The position numbers and the translations under genes are program-made. Of a stretch of 64,000 nt of DNA, positions 17,363 to 27,045 are shown in pieces; position 1 is the first letter of the stretch, and every line of letters begins with the position of its first letter. The DNA is from Clostridium lundense DSM 17049 (lineage in GTDB: Bacteria > Bacillota > Clostridia > Clostridiales > Clostridiaceae), in assembly GCF_000619945.1 (NCBI RefSeq), contig NZ_JHVC01000006.1, forward strand, positions 62,001 to 126,000, read 5' to 3'. The notes beneath the pieces are model-generated. The model was not told the DNA's origin. It saw nothing but the letters and a program-made list of their open reading frames with translations, and did no database searches.

Positions 17363-17565
17363 TTATATTGATATATTTCTCTTTTCCATACTCTTAAAGC
17401 ATTTATAGAAATAAACAGTTCCTATTATGTACATTCTAGAAGTTATAAAATAAGGGATTTCATTAACCTTATATTTTAAATAAACATTAAAATAAGGTAC
17501 TACAAGTCCCGCTCAAAAGCCTATTATTGCTGAAACTATTCCATAATTACAATTATAACCCAAGT
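17363..17565 (-). pseudogene. Remnant of an MFS transporter gene
   Basis: In one minus-strand frame the sequence reads QDLGYNCNYGIVSAIIGF, a stop codon, then AGLVVPYFNVYLKYKV and on to a C-terminal-like end (YFYKCFKSMEKR), with no start codon and far too short for a 400-residue permease. The PYFNVYLKYK-type segment looks like an internal loop of a major facilitator. I read it as a gene reduced by internal deletion and a nonsense mutation. The other frames contain nothing coherent. Confidence 0.5.
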
Positions 17566-17577
17566 CTTGAAAAAAAC

Positions 17578-17609
17578 AAAACTATCAAACTTTTCAATCT
17601 GATAGTTTT
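17578..17609 (-). terminator. Terminator after the chemoreceptor gene
   Basis: 10-bp stem AAAACTATCA / TGATAGTTTT with a 12-nt loop, 38 bp past the stop codon of the gene at 17647; a T-rich run follows on the minus strand. Confidence 0.75.
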
Positions 17610-17646
17610 TATATAACACGTTTATAAAATTTACTATAATTTTATG

Positions 17647-18498
17647 TTAATTGTTTATTTTAACTACTTCATCCTCTATACTAAACATATTTTTCTCAAC
17701 TTGTCCTAATTCCTCAACCTGTTCATTGGTTTTCAACAAGTTTTCATCTACAGTATTAGCTATATATATAATAAATTTTTTTATTTCGCCTAATATCTGT
17801 TCTATATCTTTTAAAGAATCAGCAGAATTTAAAGACAGCTTTCTAATTTCTGTGGCAACTACTGAAAATCCTTTTCCATATTCTCCTGCCCTAGCTGCTT
17901 CTATGGCTGCGTTTAATCCTAATAGATTGGTCTGTCTAGCAACATTTTTTATAAAATCTAATACTTTATTTATATTTCCTATCTCATTTTCTAGCTTTCT
18001 TGCAGTATCCCTTATATTTTCACTAGTTCCTGATATATCTCCAGCTGACTTAGAAATATTTTTAATTACCGCTGTAACTTCCTGTATTTGAGCTGAAACT
18101 GTACTAATAGTTTCCTGCTTTTTTTCTTCCTTAATTCTTTTATCAATTTCTTCTTCAATAATCTTCGAAGCCATTTGTTGCAATGGCTTTACAACTTCTG
18201 GATCACCTGTTAATCCAATACATCCAACTGTCTCTCCATTTATAACTACAGGTCCATTATATCCTGGTAAAACTCCTTTAAGTTTTTTTGCTTCCTCTAC
18301 AGTAATAGATGCTGACTTTATTTCACCATCCATAATTTTTTTTGCAGCTCCATGAATATTACCAAGCCTCTCTTTTTGGGCTGTAGCAATAATTTCCCCA
18401 TCTTCACCCATTATATTTACATTTTTACCTGTAATATCATATAACATTTCTACAGTTTTTTCTGCCAAATCTTTTGGTATTCTATGCTTCCATTCCAT
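17647..18498 (-). CDS. Soluble chemoreceptor-like protein with diacid-recognition domain
   Basis: A 283-residue cytoplasmic protein. Residues 1-115 match the sugar-diacid recognition domain of CdaR-type regulators (IPKDLAEKTVEMLYDITGKN, ending with VGCIGLTGDPEVVKPLQQMA). Residues 120-280 are a shortened methyl-accepting signalling domain with the hairpin tip RQTNLLGLNAAIEAARAGEYG. There are no membrane segments, so it senses an internal ligand and presumably signals to CheA. The domain pairing is common in clostridia; the ligand is unknown. Start ATG at 18498 follows AGGGGGG. Single-gene unit. Confidence 0.88.
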   Translation of the reverse strand: MEWKHRIPKDLAEKTVEMLYDITGKNVNIMGEDGEIIATAQKERLGNIHGAAKKIMDGEIKSASITVEEAKKLKGVLPGYNGPVVINGETVGCIGLTGDPEVVKPLQQMASKIIEEEIDKRIKEEKKQETISTVSAQIQEVTAVIKNISKSAGDISGTSENIRDTARKLENEIGNINKVLDFIKNVARQTNLLGLNAAIEAARAGEYGKGFSVVATEIRKLSLNSADSLKDIEQILGEIKKFIIYIANTVDENLLKTNEQVEELGQVEKNMFSIEDEVVKINN

Positions 18499-18687
18499 TA
18501 GTTTACCCCCCTAAAATTAAGTCTTAAAAATTACGTCTAGTTCTAAACCTTCAACTTATTTACACATTTATTATAGTTATCCCTATAATTACATTCGCTT
18601 ACATTATATCATTTAATGTCTAATTTTAAAATAATTTAGTTTAATTAAATTTAATAATACATTTTATGTAGAATTTTTATAACATAC

Positions 18688-18736
18688 AAAAAAATAATAA
18701 AGAATAAAAAAATATTCTTATTCTTTATTATTTTTT
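18688..18736 (-). terminator. Terminator after the DUF2207 gene
   Basis: Long A/T stem: AAAAAATAATAAAGAATA pairs with TATTCTTTATTATTTTTT, ending 10 bp from the stop codon of the gene at 18746. The minus-strand copy ends in a T run. Confidence 0.75.
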
Positions 18737-18745
18737 ATTTATTTT

Positions 18746-20572
18746 TTAAAATCCTCCAGCTCCTCCTCCTCCAGCGCCACCACCACCTGATGAAAATCCA
18801 CCACCACCACCCACTGATGGGCCTGACACATTAAAAGATGAGTTTATACTAGTATTAAAATCATTTAGTCCAGTTTTACCATTATACATTCCTGAATAAA
18901 AATAAAGCCAACCATAACCATAATAATTATAGCCATCATTATGATATATATTATCTATAACATCTTTAAATTCATTTATTTTTTTATCCTCTATTCCTAA
19001 AACTAATGAATATACAAAATACCTATCCATAGGATACATATGAAACAGATATTCTTTATCCTTTTTTAAAATACTTTCCTTAAAATTTCTCCACCTTTTA
19101 TATTCTTTAATTCCATAATCAGTTTTTTTATAAATTAATTTATTTATACAAATACCTATCAATATAATGTATGGTGTCATTGCCATTAACCCATATAATC
19201 CAGAAAACACCATTAATGCTATACTAATTATAATCATCACTATAGATAATCCCACCATAGTAACCCCATAGTCTGCACTCTTTAAATCGAAATATCCTCT
19301 TTTCTTTGTCTCTTCCTTCACAAGATTAGTCCATTCATTATATGCCTGAACAAAATCTCCACTATTTTTCTTGCTATACTCTTTTATATTCTCAGTGGTT
19401 ACTGAGTATGCATCTCCTATTCTATCTATTATCCACTTTATAAAATATTTTTCATGCTCCAAAAGCAGTTCATCATCTTTAACTTTTGTTATATTATAGT
19501 TTTTAGGTTTATCTTTTATTTTTCCCCATGAAGTTTTTTCATTTGGTTCTTCTATTGGTATCTCTTCTATTTTAAAGTAACCTTTTCTATTTAAGTCTAG
19601 TATTGTAGCCAACAATGCTTTTGAATCTATACTTAAATTATAAAATTGACTTAATACTGCTGGAGTACATTCTGATGGTAGCATATCTATTTCATTTATT
19701 TCCAATACGTCTTTTTCTTTATATCTTTTTTTTGAAGCTAAAATAATATATATACCAAGTAAACTTACTATAACAGATGCATATTTTCCTTTTTTCCTTG
19801 ATTCTTCTTTTCTTGCCTCGTCCTCTTTAATTCTATTTATATAATATTTTTCTTCTTCCATTATTTGGGCATAACCATCCTTGTTTATTATATTATTTGA
19901 ACTTTTTATATAATCTTTAGGAAATACTATTCTAGCAGCTACCAAATTATTTTCACTTACATTACTAACATTTAGATTTATAGCATTATTATTTACAAAC
20001 TTTATTACACCATTCAAAGGCCCATGAGCAAATATTTTCACTCTATCTTTTTGAAAAGCATAAGGAAAATTAATATTTACATTAAAATTATCTATATATG
20101 TTTTATTTTCTTTTCCAAGAAAATTATAATATAACTCTCCCACATCATTATATTTCTTACATATATTTTTAACCTTATATACTATATTAAATGTCTTTTC
20201 TCCGTCTTTTGATGGTGAATAAATTTTTATGCTCACATTATCATTAAATTGATTTGTTTCATAAATTCCTGACTTTCCTTCTTGGCCCTTATCTACTTTT
20301 TTAAATAACCTATCCGTATTTGTACCCTTTTCTATTACTTTCAAATCGTCAATACCACTAGTATCGGTTGTGACTATTTCTCTGTATACTCCATTAAAAT
20401 TTCCACTAAACTTAAAAGTTATATACTCATTTATAATAATAGAACCATCTTCTACAACATCGCATTTCACATTCCAATTTGTTATTTCTATACTGCCCTT
20501 AGCTTCTACATTAGTGTTTAAAATAAAAGTTAAAATAAAAAATAACGTCAGAGTTCTTATAAAATTTCTCAT
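18746..20572 (-). CDS. DUF2207-type membrane protein with Gly-rich C-terminus
   Basis: A 608-residue surface protein. A signal peptide (to about residue 24) precedes an extracytoplasmic beta-rich DUF2207 domain (about 25-245). Then come a membrane helix near 265, a cytoplasmic part, a paired hydrophobic segment near 445-490 and a tail made almost only of Gly and Ser (residues about 585-608). This architecture is typical of DUF2207 proteins, including the terminal glycine run. Function unknown; it may act in envelope maintenance. Start ATG at 20572 follows AGAGGAAT. Single transcript with its own terminator. Confidence 0.87.
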   Translation of the reverse strand: MRNFIRTLTLFFILTFILNTNVEAKGSIEITNWNVKCDVVEDGSIIINEYITFKFSGNFNGVYREIVTTDTSGIDDLKVIEKGTNTDRLFKKVDKGQEGKSGIYETNQFNDNVSIKIYSPSKDGEKTFNIVYKVKNICKKYNDVGELYYNFLGKENKTYIDNFNVNINFPYAFQKDRVKIFAHGPLNGVIKFVNNNAINLNVSNVSENNLVAARIVFPKDYIKSSNNIINKDGYAQIMEEEKYYINRIKEDEARKEESRKKGKYASVIVSLLGIYIILASKKRYKEKDVLEINEIDMLPSECTPAVLSQFYNLSIDSKALLATILDLNRKGYFKIEEIPIEEPNEKTSWGKIKDKPKNYNITKVKDDELLLEHEKYFIKWIIDRIGDAYSVTTENIKEYSKKNSGDFVQAYNEWTNLVKEETKKRGYFDLKSADYGVTMVGLSIVMIIISIALMVFSGLYGLMAMTPYIILIGICINKLIYKKTDYGIKEYKRWRNFKESILKKDKEYLFHMYPMDRYFVYSLVLGIEDKKINEFKDVIDNIYHNDGYNYYGYGWLYFYSGMYNGKTGLNDFNTSINSSFNVSGPSVGGGGGFSSGGGGAGGGGAGGF

Positions 20573-20673
20573 TTTACTAATTCCTCTTCTCTTTTTAATC
20601 CATAGATTAATTACTTAGAATCTATTTCTACATTTCTAATCTTTTTCCTTCATTATATACATAGAATATTTTT

Positions 20674-22026
20674 TCACCTAATATCCGTTATTTTTATAAA
20701 TCTATATCCATTATTATAAAAGGCATTTACAATCTGTTTTAATGGTGAATTTTCACTATATACATATGTGGGATAGCCATTATTTTCTTTACTTAATTTA
20801 ATATATTCAAATTCTATATTAGGATGATAAAAAAAGCTGGCCAAAGTATTCTTATTTAAATTTTTTATTTTTCTTATCATATTATTAGTATCCCCTTTAC
20901 CGTCCACATAATCAAGCGGTGTAGGTATATATTTTATTACCCTACTTCCTTGTTTTCTTCTAGCCACATTATTTCTATTTCCAAACTTAGGTGGCTCATA
21001 CATATATTCAAAATATTTTTCTATTTCCCTATGTTGAGCATCTGTTGCATCATAATGAGGACTTTCAAAAAAATGAATAGGAACATTTATTTTTTTTCCA
21101 ACTTGAATAGATTTTTGCACAATATTCTTAGTTTCTTCCTTACTTTTATTTCTTTTGCCACTTAATTCTGTACCATCTATACTAATTTCTTTACCATATT
21201 GATGAGTATACCCATGAAGGCCTATAGTTCCATTTTTATCAACAAGATAGTCCAAAGTATAAACAAAGTCCACATTATGCATAGTGTATTTTTTAGAAAT
21301 ATCATTATCTATACCTTTTTTAGGATTAATATATCTAGGAACCCAAGCTACATGAAATGGTATAGATTTTGAATAAAGATAATCTCCTACTATTCTTAAT
21401 TTTTCTAGGCTTTCACTGGTTGAATATCTATCTTCCGAGGATATATCCTCAAGCCTTATTAAAGCAACTTTATTCAAATTTTTATTAGTGTACATATTTA
21501 ATTTATCTTTATTATAAAACAACGATACTGTTTTATTTTTAGTATCCCAAGAAGTCTTTAAATTCAGCATTTTTGTAAAATCATACAATGAAATATAAAC
21601 TAAATCCCCACTTAACATAGGAGCCTCTTTTAATTTTTGTAAATTATTGTTTTTTACAAAATTATTTTTAACTAAATCCAATACTAAATTATTATTATTT
21701 AAATTAAACTGTATTTTGTTATCTTTATAACTATATTCTCCGCCAAGATTTTGAATAAACTCAGTTATAGGAATAAAATATCTATTATTCTTTATATAAG
21801 TCGGAAAGTCGCTATTAATTTTATTTTCTTCTAACTTAAATGTGACATTATCCTTAAGTAAATTCAACTCATTAAATTCCTTCATATTTCCTTTATTATT
21901 ATCCTTAGCTAATAACTTTTTACTTTCATACCAATTATTATTATGACTGTAAAATTGCATATTAGGCATTGCTAATAACACTCCAATCAGTATCATAAAT
22001 ATAAATTTTTTACACCTTATTCTCAT
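20674..22026 (-). CDS. Secreted DUF2334 polysaccharide-deacetylase-like protein
   Basis: A 450-residue exported protein. After a signal peptide come two copper-amine-oxidase-N-like beta repeats (about 55-165, IKNNRYFIPITEFIQNLGG and LVYISLYDFTKMLN), a module often used by Gram-positives to attach to the wall. A DUF2334 catalytic domain follows (about 185-450) with LIRLEDIS, GLHGYTHQYG and HFFESPHYDATD, the Asp/His motif set of divergent carbohydrate deacetylases. It probably trims a cell-envelope or exopolymer sugar. Start ATG at 22026 follows GGGGA. Single gene, divergent from the serine T-box operon. Confidence 0.86.
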   Translation of the reverse strand: MRIRCKKFIFMILIGVLLAMPNMQFYSHNNNWYESKKLLAKDNNKGNMKEFNELNLLKDNVTFKLEENKINSDFPTYIKNNRYFIPITEFIQNLGGEYSYKDNKIQFNLNNNNLVLDLVKNNFVKNNNLQKLKEAPMLSGDLVYISLYDFTKMLNLKTSWDTKNKTVSLFYNKDKLNMYTNKNLNKVALIRLEDISSEDRYSTSESLEKLRIVGDYLYSKSIPFHVAWVPRYINPKKGIDNDISKKYTMHNVDFVYTLDYLVDKNGTIGLHGYTHQYGKEISIDGTELSGKRNKSKEETKNIVQKSIQVGKKINVPIHFFESPHYDATDAQHREIEKYFEYMYEPPKFGNRNNVARRKQGSRVIKYIPTPLDYVDGKGDTNNMIRKIKNLNKNTLASFFYHPNIEFEYIKLSKENNGYPTYVYSENSPLKQIVNAFYNNGYRFIKITDIR

Positions 22027-22115
22027 ATATTTCTCCCCTTAATTTTATACTCTAAAATTATGATACGTTATTTTGTTTATAAAATTCCTATAAAAAAATT
22101 TTTTTTAAAAACCTA

Positions 22116-22144
22116 TTGCATTATATTTTCAAATACACTATAAT
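22116..22144 (+). promoter_or_regulatory. Promoter of the serine T-box operon
   Basis: TTGCAT and TATAAT separated by 17 bp. The T-box leader begins just downstream, so this is a housekeeping sigma-A type promoter. Confidence 0.8.
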
Positions 22145-22159
22145 TAAAAACAAATTTGA

Positions 22160-22382
22160 AGTTGTGAAAGGCAGTAGTAAATGATCCTTCATTTTCAGAG
22201 AGCCGATGCTTGGTGAAAATCGGTAGTGAAGCTTGTTGAATCCGGCCTGGAGCTGTATAGGGGTAAAAAACCTATGCCGGACTAATCCGTTAAAATTAAG
22301 AGACTACTTGCAAGTAGTAAAATAAGGTGGTACCACGTGGAAATTCCCCGTCCTTAGCATTTAGCTAGGGGCGGTTTTTTTA
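22160..22382 (+). promoter_or_regulatory. T-box riboswitch, serine specifier
   Basis: Stem I starts at AGAGAGCCGATG (22197 on) and its 3' side carries GAATCC, giving UCC (22241-22243, Ser) as specifier codon. The T-box motif AAGGTGGTACCACG is at 22324-22337. A terminator follows (22348-22382): CCGTCCTTAGC pairs with GCTAGGGGCGG before a T run. Uncharged serine tRNA should bind the leader and allow expression of the two serine genes downstream, which fits their function. Confidence 0.93.
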
Positions 22383-22517
22383 TACTTAAAATATGTTTGC
22401 TTAGTTATTTCTTAAAAAATTGAAAGTAATTGAACATTTTTAACATATTAGCATATTATAGATAATTAAAATTAATTAAATCGGGGCGAAATAAATCTAA
22501 ATATTGGAGGGTTATTT

Positions 22518-23585
22518 ATGAATAAGTTATTAATGACACCAGGACCAACAAATGTTCCTGAAAGAGTTATAAAGAAAATTAGTGAAGGAATGCTTCATCA
22601 TAGGACTTCAGAATACAGTAAAATATTTAAGGAATTGAACGAAAGATTAAAATATGTTTTCCAAACTCAAAATCCAGTACTTACTTTTCCATCATCTGGT
22701 ACTGGTGGATTAGAAGCTGCTATTGTAAACTCCTTTTCCCATGGAGATAAAATCTTAGCAATATCCATAGGTGATTTTGGAGATAGATTTATAAAAATTG
22801 CTAAAGCATATAATCTAATTGTAGATGAAATTAAGGTTCCTTGGGGAAAAGCTGTTACTATAGATGAAATTAAAGAAAAACTTACAGATGAACATAAAGG
22901 TCTTATAGTTACCCATAATGAAACTTCTACTGCAACTGTAAATCCTATAAAAGAAATTGGCGAATTTTTAAAAAATAAAAATGTAATTTTTATAGTTGAT
23001 GCTGTAAGTTCTCTAGGTGGAATTGATATAAAAATGGATGATTGGGGCATTGATGTTTTAGTTACTGCTTCTCAAAAAGCTTTAATGAGTCCTCCCGGAC
23101 TAGCTTTTATAGGAGTAAGTGAAAAAGCTTTAGAAACTGCAGCAAAATCAAATTTACCGAGATTCTATTTTGATTTTCTAAACGCTAAAAAATTCTTGGA
23201 TAAAAAAAATCCAGAAAATCCTTATACTCCTGCTGTTCCTCTTATTGTTGGAGCAAATGAATCATTAAAAATGATTGAAGAAGAAGGATTAGAAAATGTA
23301 TTTTTAAGACATAAGAATTTAGCAAATAAATTTAGAGAAGAAGTTAAAGGAATGGGACTTGCCCTTTTTGCAGATTCAAATGCTTTTTCAAATACAGTAA
23401 CTGCAATAAATATAGAAGATGGCAAAGCTTCTTTTATAAAAGAAAGATTAGAAAAAGACTATGGAATTATTATAGCCGGCGGTCAAGGTCATACAAAAGG
23501 AAAACTTATAAGAGTTGGACATATGGGATATGTTAATGAAGAAATGATAGATAAAACTTTAAACGCTTTAAAAAATTTAATTTAG
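22518..23585 (+). CDS. Class V aminotransferase, probable phosphoserine aminotransferase
   Basis: A 355-residue PLP-dependent fold type I enzyme of the alanine/serine-glyoxylate aminotransferase family. MTPGPTNVPERV opens it, and the PLP lysine is in TASQKALMSPPG near residue 193; GGQGHTKGKLIRVGHMG lies near the C-terminus. Because serA follows 68 bp downstream and the leader responds to serine tRNA, I infer that it transaminates 3-phosphohydroxypyruvate to phosphoserine in place of a classical SerC. Start ATG with TTGGAGGG upstream. No phosphatase SerB is present nearby. Confidence 0.92.
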   Translation: MNKLLMTPGPTNVPERVIKKISEGMLHHRTSEYSKIFKELNERLKYVFQTQNPVLTFPSSGTGGLEAAIVNSFSHGDKILAISIGDFGDRFIKIAKAYNLIVDEIKVPWGKAVTIDEIKEKLTDEHKGLIVTHNETSTATVNPIKEIGEFLKNKNVIFIVDAVSSLGGIDIKMDDWGIDVLVTASQKALMSPPGLAFIGVSEKALETAAKSNLPRFYFDFLNAKKFLDKKNPENPYTPAVPLIVGANESLKMIEEEGLENVFLRHKNLANKFREEVKGMGLALFADSNAFSNTVTAINIEDGKASFIKERLEKDYGIIIAGGQGHTKGKLIRVGHMGYVNEEMIDKTLNALKNLI

Positions 23586-23653
23586 AAACTATATACAGTA
23601 AAATTTGAAAATTAAAACAACAAAAATATATTACTAATTTGGAGGTAACAATT

Positions 23654-25252
23654 ATGGAATTAAAAAAAGTATTAATAATTGATAAAATAGACGATTTAGG
23701 AATAGAACTTTTAAAAAAGGAACCAAACTTTCAAATAGATATAAAAATAGGAATAGCAAGAGAAGAATTGTTAAATATAATTGGTGAATATGATGGCCTT
23801 ATTATTAGAAGTGATGCAAAAGTTGATGCTGAACTTATGGAAAGAGCTAAAAAGCTTAAAATAGTTGGTAGAGCTGGTAATGGAGTAGATAATATTGATA
23901 TTCCCGAAGCTACAAAAAGAGGAATTATTGCAGCTAACACTCCTGATAGTAATAGTATTTCTGCTTGTGAACTTACAATAGGACTTTTACTTTCCCAAGC
24001 AAGAAATATTGCTCGTGCTGATAAATTCTTAAAAGAAGGTAACTGGGATAGAGATAGTTTTATGGGAAGTGAACTTTTCAATAAAACTTTAGGTATAATA
24101 GGCCTTGGTAGAATCGGCGCTCTTGTTGCCACAAGAATGAATGCTTTTGGTATGAATGTTATAGCTTATGATCCATATATTGCTGATGAAAGATTTGAAA
24201 AATATAATGTAGAAAAGAAAAATACATTAGAAGAATTATTAAAAGAAGCAGACTTTATTACAATTCATACTCCAAGAACAGAAGAAACTATAGGAATTAT
24301 TGGAGAAAAAGAAGTAGATCTAATGAAAGACGGTGTTAGAATCGTAAATGCTGCTCGTGGAAAGCTTATTGAAGAAAAAGCTTTATGCAAAGGACTAGCA
24401 AGTGGCAAGATCGCTAGTGTTGGTATAGACGTACACGATAAGGAACCTAGATACAGTGCAGAATTATACAATTTCCCAAATGTAGTAGTTACTCCTCATA
24501 TAGGTGCAACTACAGTAGAAGCTCAACAAAATGTAGGACTAACTATAGCAAAACAAGTTTTAAAAGGAATTAAAGGCGAAATTGTTCCTAATGCAGTTAA
24601 CCTTCCTGCTATTCATAGAGATGAATTAAGAGAAATTCAACCTTATATTGATCTTATGGAAAACTTAGGCAAAGTGTATTATCAGCTTAACAAAGAAGCA
24701 ATTAAATTTGTGGATATAACTTACTGGGGCGAAATAGGCACTCAAGATACTGAAATGATTACTATAGCCTTTACTAAAGGTTTATTAGAACCTGTTATGG
24801 TTGATAGAGTGAATTATATAAATGCTCGAATCAAAGCAGAAGAAAGTGGTATAGGAATAAATACTAAAAATATATGCAAACACTATAATGGCTATTCAAA
24901 TTTAATTACTATAAAAATAACTGATAATAAAGGGGAAGTATTCACTTTATCAGGCACTATTTCAACTAAGGGAGAGGGAAAACTAGTAGAAATTGCAGGC
25001 TATGAAGTAGATGTTAAACCTTCTGACTATATGTTATTCTTACAAAACAAAGACGTACCAGGTGTTATAGGCCAAGTGGGAACCTTTATAGGAAATGAAA
25101 ATATAAACGTTGCTACAATGCAGGTTGGAAGAAAATTAAAAGGTGATAAGGCAATAATGATTTTAAATATTGATGACAGAATTCCTAAAGAAGCTTTAGA
25201 TAGATTTGTAAATATAGATAATATAATTTGGGCAAGGGTTATTGAACTATAA
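23654..25252 (+). CDS. serA: D-3-phosphoglycerate dehydrogenase
   Basis: About 532 residues, the long three-domain form. Residues 1-310 hold the catalytic and NAD-binding domains (GLGRIGALVATRMNAFGMNV; HTPRTEETIG; PHIGATTVEAQ), about 315-450 the intervening ASB domain, and 455-532 an ACT domain (NKDVPGVIGQVGTFIGNENI) that usually binds serine for feedback control. It oxidises 3-phosphoglycerate, the first step of serine synthesis. A TTG 15 bp upstream is in frame, but GGAGGT points to the ATG at 23654. It shares the T-box-controlled transcript with the aminotransferase. Confidence 0.96.
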   Translation: MELKKVLIIDKIDDLGIELLKKEPNFQIDIKIGIAREELLNIIGEYDGLIIRSDAKVDAELMERAKKLKIVGRAGNGVDNIDIPEATKRGIIAANTPDSNSISACELTIGLLLSQARNIARADKFLKEGNWDRDSFMGSELFNKTLGIIGLGRIGALVATRMNAFGMNVIAYDPYIADERFEKYNVEKKNTLEELLKEADFITIHTPRTEETIGIIGEKEVDLMKDGVRIVNAARGKLIEEKALCKGLASGKIASVGIDVHDKEPRYSAELYNFPNVVVTPHIGATTVEAQQNVGLTIAKQVLKGIKGEIVPNAVNLPAIHRDELREIQPYIDLMENLGKVYYQLNKEAIKFVDITYWGEIGTQDTEMITIAFTKGLLEPVMVDRVNYINARIKAEESGIGINTKNICKHYNGYSNLITIKITDNKGEVFTLSGTISTKGEGKLVEIAGYEVDVKPSDYMLFLQNKDVPGVIGQVGTFIGNENINVATMQVGRKLKGDKAIMILNIDDRIPKEALDRFVNIDNIIWARVIEL

Positions 25253-25397
25253 TCTTTATATTAAATCATAGATAATAGATTATAGATTATAGATGATTAG
25301 TAATTCTAAACTGTCCTCTATATTCTATACTCTCCTATCTCTCTACTGCGACTTTTGAACCAAATTAGCTTTTAAATTAATGAAGGGACTGAGTGAA

Positions 25398-26192
25398 ATG
25401 TTTAAGTATATTGGTTATGCTGCTTCTATAGGAGAAGAAAATATTTATAAAACTATAGATTTTGCAAAAGAAAATAACATGAATGCTGTAGAAATAAATA
25501 TGAATGTTCCTATATACTTTCCGGAAAATTTTAATAAAGAAGAAAGAAAAAGAATTAAAGAGTATGCAGAGACCAACGGTGTAAAACTTACTATGCATGC
25601 TCCTGAAGACATTACACTTCTTCAGCTTCATCCTTCTATAAGAAAAGCCGGCTTAGATAGGTTAAAAGAAATAATAACTTTTGGAATAGATATTGGTGTT
25701 AGCAGAATGACTCTTCATGTAGGCAGCGCAGTATGTTTTACTTTAATAGATAGAAAAAGCTATATGGAAGAATTTTATGAAGAAAACTATAAAAACATAT
25801 TAAAAGAAAGTCTTCAAGAATTAATCCACCATGCTGGGGATAAATTAATGATATGTGTGGAGAATTCCGGAAGATTTCCAAAAAAAATAGTTCAAGAAGT
25901 TCTTCAAGAACTTTTAAAAACTACCAATCTCTATTTAACTTGGGATATAGGCCATTCCTATGAAAATAAATATAATGAAGTGGAGTTTTTTATAAGAAAT
26001 ATTGATAAAATTAGAACCTGCCATCTTCATGATAATAACGGCAAAAGTGATCATCAAATTATAGGTACAGGGAATTTAGATTTTACCAAGCATTTTAATC
26101 TTATGAAAGATAAAGAAATTATATATATTATAGAAGTAAGGCCTAGAGAAAATGCAGTTAAATCTTTGGAGATATTAAAAAAACATTTCTAA
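25398..26192 (+). CDS. Sugar-phosphate isomerase/epimerase-family TIM barrel protein
   Basis: About 264 residues, xylose-isomerase-like TIM barrel (AP endonuclease family 2 fold). Metal-ligand motifs are LTMHAPED, MTLHVGSA, ICVENSG, WDIGHSY and CHLHDNNGKSDHQ. Substrate is unknown; relatives act on sugars, inositols or hydroxypyruvate, and the serine operon just upstream would allow a link to hydroxypyruvate, but that is speculation. The in-frame ATG at 25380 lacks a ribosome site; AGGGA precedes the ATG at 25398. The 145-bp upstream gap holds short imperfect ATAGATT repeats. Confidence 0.83.
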   Translation: MFKYIGYAASIGEENIYKTIDFAKENNMNAVEINMNVPIYFPENFNKEERKRIKEYAETNGVKLTMHAPEDITLLQLHPSIRKAGLDRLKEIITFGIDIGVSRMTLHVGSAVCFTLIDRKSYMEEFYEENYKNILKESLQELIHHAGDKLMICVENSGRFPKKIVQEVLQELLKTTNLYLTWDIGHSYENKYNEVEFFIRNIDKIRTCHLHDNNGKSDHQIIGTGNLDFTKHFNLMKDKEIIYIIEVRPRENAVKSLEILKKHF

Positions 26193-26225
26193 ACTAATTT
26201 TATAGCTTAAAAATTTTACTTAAGC

Positions 26226-26262
26226 AGAAATATAGGCAATTTAAGCCTATATTTCTTTTTAT
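26226..26262. terminator. Terminator between convergent genes
   Basis: 12-bp perfect stem AGAAATATAGGC / GCCTATATTTCT with a 7-nt loop and flanking T run on the plus strand. It can serve the TIM-barrel gene and, in reverse, the DUF2238 gene. Confidence 0.85.
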
Positions 26263-26277
26263 GATTATTTAAACCCT

Positions 26278-26886
26278 TCATTTTATCCTTTCTAACTGCT
26301 TATCATGATATTTTGAAAGAATTGCTAATGATAATATAGATCCAACTAATGCAAACAGCATGTCCCATTGTGTATCCCATATATCCCCTTGAGTTCCTAA
26401 AAAAGCTTCTGCAGCTGTGCCTGTAAATTTGGCTACAGCAAATTCGATAAGCTCATAAGAAGCACTAAGAGCCAAACATATAGAAACAATAATAAATCCT
26501 AACCATCTCTTTTTATTTACAACATTTTTTCTTATAAAAATCTCTCTTGTAACCATAGCTGGTATAAAACCTTGAGCAATATGCCCTAACCTATCATAAT
26601 AATTTCTCGCTAAATTAAAGATATCCCTCAACCAATTAAATAAAGGCATTTCTGCATAAGTATAATGTCCACCTACAATTAATATTAATGCATGAATCGA
26701 AATTAAAATATAAACTAAAGTTGTAAATTTAAACTTACTATATGTAATTACTAATATAGTTCCACCTATCAAAACCGGAAGAACTTCTAAAAGCCAGGTG
26801 AAAGTATCAAAAGGATTAATACCAGACCATATTAAAATAATTATTATACTCATTAATAAAAATAAATGTAGCTTTTCTTCTGCCAT
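26278..26886 (-). CDS. DUF2238 (YjdF-like) membrane protein
   Basis: A 202-residue integral membrane protein with about six helices. The loop YAEMPLFNWLRDIFNLARNYYDRLGHIAQGF and the following helices with SYELIEFAVAKFTG and QGDIWDTQWDMLFALVGS are characteristic of the DUF2238 family (E. coli YjdF). Function unknown. Start ATG at 26886 follows AAGGAG. Monocistronic; divergent from the helicase gene. Confidence 0.87.
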   Translation of the reverse strand: MAEEKLHLFLLMSIIIILIWSGINPFDTFTWLLEVLPVLIGGTILVITYSKFKFTTLVYILISIHALILIVGGHYTYAEMPLFNWLRDIFNLARNYYDRLGHIAQGFIPAMVTREIFIRKNVVNKKRWLGFIIVSICLALSASYELIEFAVAKFTGTAAEAFLGTQGDIWDTQWDMLFALVGSILSLAILSKYHDKQLERIK

Positions 26887-27045
26887 ATTCTTCTCCTTTC
26901 TTCTATCTTAATAAGATTATATAATAAAATAACTTGAATTAAAGCATTTTTATGTTAAATTATTATTTGTAGAGTTTGAAAATATGTTAATTATTATTTC
27001 TAGAATAAGATTAAGTAACTATATAAACTATAGTAAATTATCAAG

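Noticed and set aside
25262..25300. Tandem ATAGATT-like repeats before the TIM-barrel gene
   Set aside because: Short, imperfect and A/T only; no array large enough to call a feature.
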